Source: Macrobrachium rosenbergii (lineage: Eukaryota > Arthropoda > Malacostraca > Decapoda > Palaemonidae). From it: 64,000 bases of DNA. Positions 60,420 to 64,000 of the stretch are shown here, in pieces (position 1 is the stretch's first letter; each line of letters opens with the position of its first letter). Below the pieces are notes generated by a model. That model did not search any database and was not told the origin of the DNA. It saw only the letters and a program-made list of their open reading frames with translations. The stretch covers positions 26,595,001-26,659,000 of the forward strand of contig NC_089744.1 of NCBI RefSeq assembly GCF_040412425.1. The letters are read 5' to 3'. The position numbers were made by a program, and so were the translations under genes.

Positions 60420-62636
60420 CAGATTGTGCCTCTTAACTTCTGAACATTGGAAGTTTTTGAAAGTCTTCCTCTCGAGAAGGCGACGTGAACTCGAGCAGAC
60501 ATTTTGGATGATCAGAGGAAATCGGGAATCAGAACCGTTCTTAAGTGTTGGTTTAAACAATGATCGGTTACCACCGTAAAAAAAAATAATTCAAAACTAA
60601 GAAAAAATGCGGATAGTTATTTTACTAACTGTCGATTGCTGGACACCTTGATATTTCTTAGCGAAAAAACAGAATGTCGTTAGTTATTTTACTGGGAGCT
60701 GAGTTCACGTCTGCATGTTAATTCATACTGAACGTTAGGAAAACATTGAAAATACTTATTTTACCAACAGTCGAGTGTAAGACAGTAGTAAATCATACTG
60801 AATCATACTGTTCTCGGATTTCCTTACATAATAAGGAATGGTTTCAGCTACTTTGTTCTCATTTTCAGTATGTACAATCTCAGCTGGGCTTGTAAATTCC
60901 GGTTCCGGAAGAGAAACAGTAAAGGGATGTAGAGAAATATTTTTTATTTCCTCAGGGTTACTACTTTTCTGCTTTTTTAAAACTTATTAAGTTTTTTTTT
61001 ATTTATCCTTCTGGTGATGCGCTCAGGACAATACCATTCATCTTGTTCCTCCTCCTCATCTTGGCAGATGCCTTCCAGCGGAGGAAGAAGTCATCCTTGA
61101 AAAGGTCACCTCATGGTTATGCAACCCAGTTTTGAATTCGCTAAGAAGCTTTTGAGTTACGCACAGTGATGCCTGGAGGGTGGCCGCTTGCTACCGGGTA
61201 TGATGATCCTGTGTTGCAATAAGCGTTTTGTGACAGAAATAAGATTTTAAAGTTTTTCTGTTGAAGAGCGGGATTTGTTCAGTGGAATTTTTGTTTTTAT
61301 GATTTCTGAGACATCAGCTGACATTCATTTCAAATTAGTTTATCTGATCATAATAAAAAGAATAGATAAGAGTTGATTATAATCCGAAATGATAGCCGTT
61401 TACCTCCCACTAACTGGAAATTACGTGCGCTTCACTAAAATGAATTTTTCGGAAAACTTCATAGCATAAGACTTAATGGTCCTGTGATCTCGCAAAAGGC
61501 CGTTAAGATCGCCCAAAACACAAAGGCTCAAGTAGATAAAGTTTACGAAGCGCGTCAGAAATCTCTTCATTGTACAAAAGCAGCAATTCACAAAGGGAAC
61601 CTTAGACTTTGGGCTTAGTAACGCGAACCTACATAGGAAGTGAAAGGGGAGATAGTGTTTGAGGAAAAGCAAGATAGAGAAAAAGAAAAAAGAAAGATAA
61701 AGATAGAGAAAAAGACAAGAAAAAAGAAAGTTTAAGAAAAAACTCTAGACTGGCCAGAAATTAATCAAAATTCTTGAATAGGATCGGAAATCATTTCGGC
61801 ATACTTTTGTTCCAGGTTAATTGAATTGAACCGTTGAAAAAAAGCAAAAGAAATGTAAATGAAAAACTCTTGCTTGTTGGAAACCTCAGTTGGTTAACTC
61901 TCATAAGAACTTTTCTTCATCGGATTTGGTAAATATTCCGAAAGTTTTTCCTTTTCTCTTTTTGTACATCTGTTTGGGAATGTTCTTTCTTTACTTTCGC
62001 TGATGAGAAAGAAAGTTTTCCTGTCAGAAGTCTTTAAAAGAATTCCACCAGTCTGAATTAGATGAAATAATTTTTTTCCTTTTTAATATATTGAAGTCAA
62101 TGTTCTTTGAGTTCATGAAGGAAATCCTTGTTATGGTAAGCGGTCTTTGTCTTCCTTTTGCCTATCCTGCTCTGGTATTCGCTTTATTCTTTTGTTCTCA
62201 ACGATTTCCATATATCACCATCACTCAAGAAGCGATGCTATCTCCTCCTCTGTTGACTCCTTTTGGGTCAGAACATTCGTAACTGTTCCTCTGATTGCAT
62301 TCTTAGATTACCGTTCCCATCGGCCTTTGTTAAGTAATAATAGTTGTTACAATTTACAGAGGTAATAATTGAAGGGAGCGCTTGAAGTTGAAACAGATAT
62401 TGAAAAAACTAGTGTTGATTTTATTGGTAAACGATTTGGGACCATTGGAAGACGATAAATAATTTTGTCAACATCGTCAATTTTATTCATTCTGCCAGAA
62501 TGAATGTCTTCATTTTCTTACGGGCTAATTGCGGTGAGGAGTAATGAGTATTAATGGCATGCTACTTATGAGACCAACTTATAATGGAAACTAGAAAAGT
62601 AAAATCATCTCATTAATTTTACGAGTATATGGGTAC

Positions 62637-62640
<4 letters not shown>

Positions 62641-62707
<67 letters not shown>

Positions 62708-62708
62708 C
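62641..62708. repeat. (GA)n microsatellite with one interruption
   Basis: About 33 units; a GC replaces GA near 62695. Confidence 0.99.
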
Positions 62709-63062
62709 TCAGTGAAAGTTAGCTTTCCTTTGCTCAGGTAATATATCATTCCTTTTCACTTGTTTTGAAGCGTCAGTAAAAAACCTCCCTTACATATTTA
62801 ATAACCCTTTCTTTTGTAATTCACATGAAAGAGCTCTTTTTCGTTTTGAATATTTGATAATTACTCTACTCTCCACATTACTAATGTACAATGATGTCTT
62901 TCATAACCCTTTTACTTGGAGCATAACATTTTATATTCGTCATGGAAGGAGGGTTAAAATTTTATAGCTGTAAGCCTTAGAGAGAAAGATAATTATTTTT
63001 GCTTGAAAAGAGGTGCTGATGAATAAAGGATTTATGCAGAATATCAGCGGGACTTTATGGCA

Positions 63063-63064
<2 letters not shown>

Positions 63065-63132
<68 letters not shown>

Positions 63133-63246
63133 CTGATCAACACATCTGTGTCAGGCGAGAAGGCTAGTAGTGTTCCTTCAACATTATGTTGGTTTGATTC
63201 CTCCTGCAAATGTTTAAGGAAGAGTCGCCTGGTCTTGCAGTAGAAG

Positions 63247-63322
<76 letters not shown>
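63065..63322. repeat. Two (GA)n tracts
   Basis: GA at 63065-63130 and 63250-63322, separated by 120 bp of unique sequence. Confidence 0.99.
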
Positions 63323-63325
<3 letters not shown>

Positions 63326-64000
63326 ATTAGGGGCGATGGAATTGTGGGAAAGTCAAATAGCTAATTAGAAACAGAGGTAGAAAAGAATTCATGTTAGCAC
63401 TTGTAAATGTGAAGACAATAATGACTATCAATGAGAACACAAAGTCAAAATGCTAAAAGAACAGTGAGAAGAGTGCAGACTTAGTGAAGAATATGAACGA
63501 ATCGAAGTAAAGATTATGATTAGAAAGGAGAATACTAGCAGTTAAAGAAACCAAATTAGAAGGTTTCAGGTCATACAAATATGTAAAGAATAAATCAAGA
63601 AGTGAAATGATGCTGCGTTTTTGAAAGAGAAATGAAAAGGCAGAACAGATGTAAAGTAAGCAACATTATTATCAGAATAAAAATAAGCAAAGGGAACAAT
63701 ACAAAACAAAAATATGAGAGGATTAAAGACAATAATGGGAGCAGAATTGGTTGATGAACATGACCAAACTAAATCCAAGAATAAAATGAGATTGTCAATT
63801 GATTGATTATTCTATTTATTACTAACTTTTCATTGCCGTTGTAGAACTGGAAAAAGCTATGCTGAAAATTAACAAAAAGCAAAGCGAAATTTATTCATGC
63901 TGTTGAATCGACATCGACACCGCAGTTTTACTCAGTCAGGTACATATGAACAGGAAGAGAGAAATTTACTGGATATTTTACTAGTATTCCTACAATCTTC

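Larger units (their letters stand above)
54913..64000. other. Orcokinin upstream flank or first intron(s); no exon confirmed
   Basis: Must contain, or lead to, the signal-peptide exon. A minus-strand donor-like CTG|gtaagg at 56653 and one at 56282 (GCT|gtaaga) were seen, but no convincing signal peptide. Holds a truncated SINE-A and several microsatellites. Confidence 0.5.

Noticed and set aside
61040..61120. Signal-peptide-like plus frame (FILFLLLILADAF)
   Set aside because: No start codon in frame, wrong strand for orcokinin and no downstream exon.

Overview
The window is animal nuclear DNA, almost certainly from a decapod crustacean. The decisive evidence is an orcokinin neuropeptide precursor gene on the minus strand (about 47.8-54.9 kb) encoding ten copies of the NFDEIDRxGxGFx peptide, an orcomyotropin-type peptide and a conserved companion peptide, all separated by KR/RR cleavage sites. 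The rest fits decapod DNA: it is AT-rich, very dense in long (AT)n, (AG/CT)n and (AC)n microsatellites, with scattered SINE copies, a LINE and foldback structures. It is not prokaryotic; operons, ribosome binding sites and CRISPR are not expected and none are seen. The species cannot be named from the sequence alone.

Layout. 1-8.9 kb: non-coding, with a LINE/SINE 3' tail at the left edge, a tRNA-headed repeat (1.7-2.0 kb), three copies of an abundant SINE here called SINE-A, and a nested palindromic element (6.30-6.57 kb). 8.9-15.3 kb: a full-length but inactivated LINE of the RNase H-bearing I/Jockey type, bounded by a perfect 13-bp target-site duplication. 15.3-20.4 kb: non-coding, with a tandemly duplicated SINE-A segment, a tRNA-derived SINE and an old SINE-A relic. 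20.9-26.2 kb: two adjacent large imperfect inverted repeats, each centred on an (AT)n tract; the left arm of the first carries a 1.29-kb TA-flanked DNA transposon that its partner arm lacks. 26.2-47.8 kb: non-coding, with further SINE-A copies, a LINE 3'-end relic, minisatellites and one unconfirmed terminal-exon candidate (33.22-33.36 kb). 47.8-54.9 kb: the orcokinin gene; its introns hold a 45-bp minisatellite, several microsatellites and a SINE-A copy. 54.9-64 kb: upstream flank or first intron of orcokinin plus GA-rich microsatellites; the signal-peptide exon was not found.

The one confident host gene encodes a secreted multi-peptide precursor. Its three recognised exons join in frame across canonical GT-AG introns: phase 0 entering the 49-nt exon, phase 1 between the 49-nt and 34-nt exons, and phase 2 splitting the orcomyotropin-type peptide. 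The mobile elements appear linked: the 3' end of the LINE and the 3' end of SINE-A are clearly related, so SINE-A was probably mobilised by this LINE lineage.
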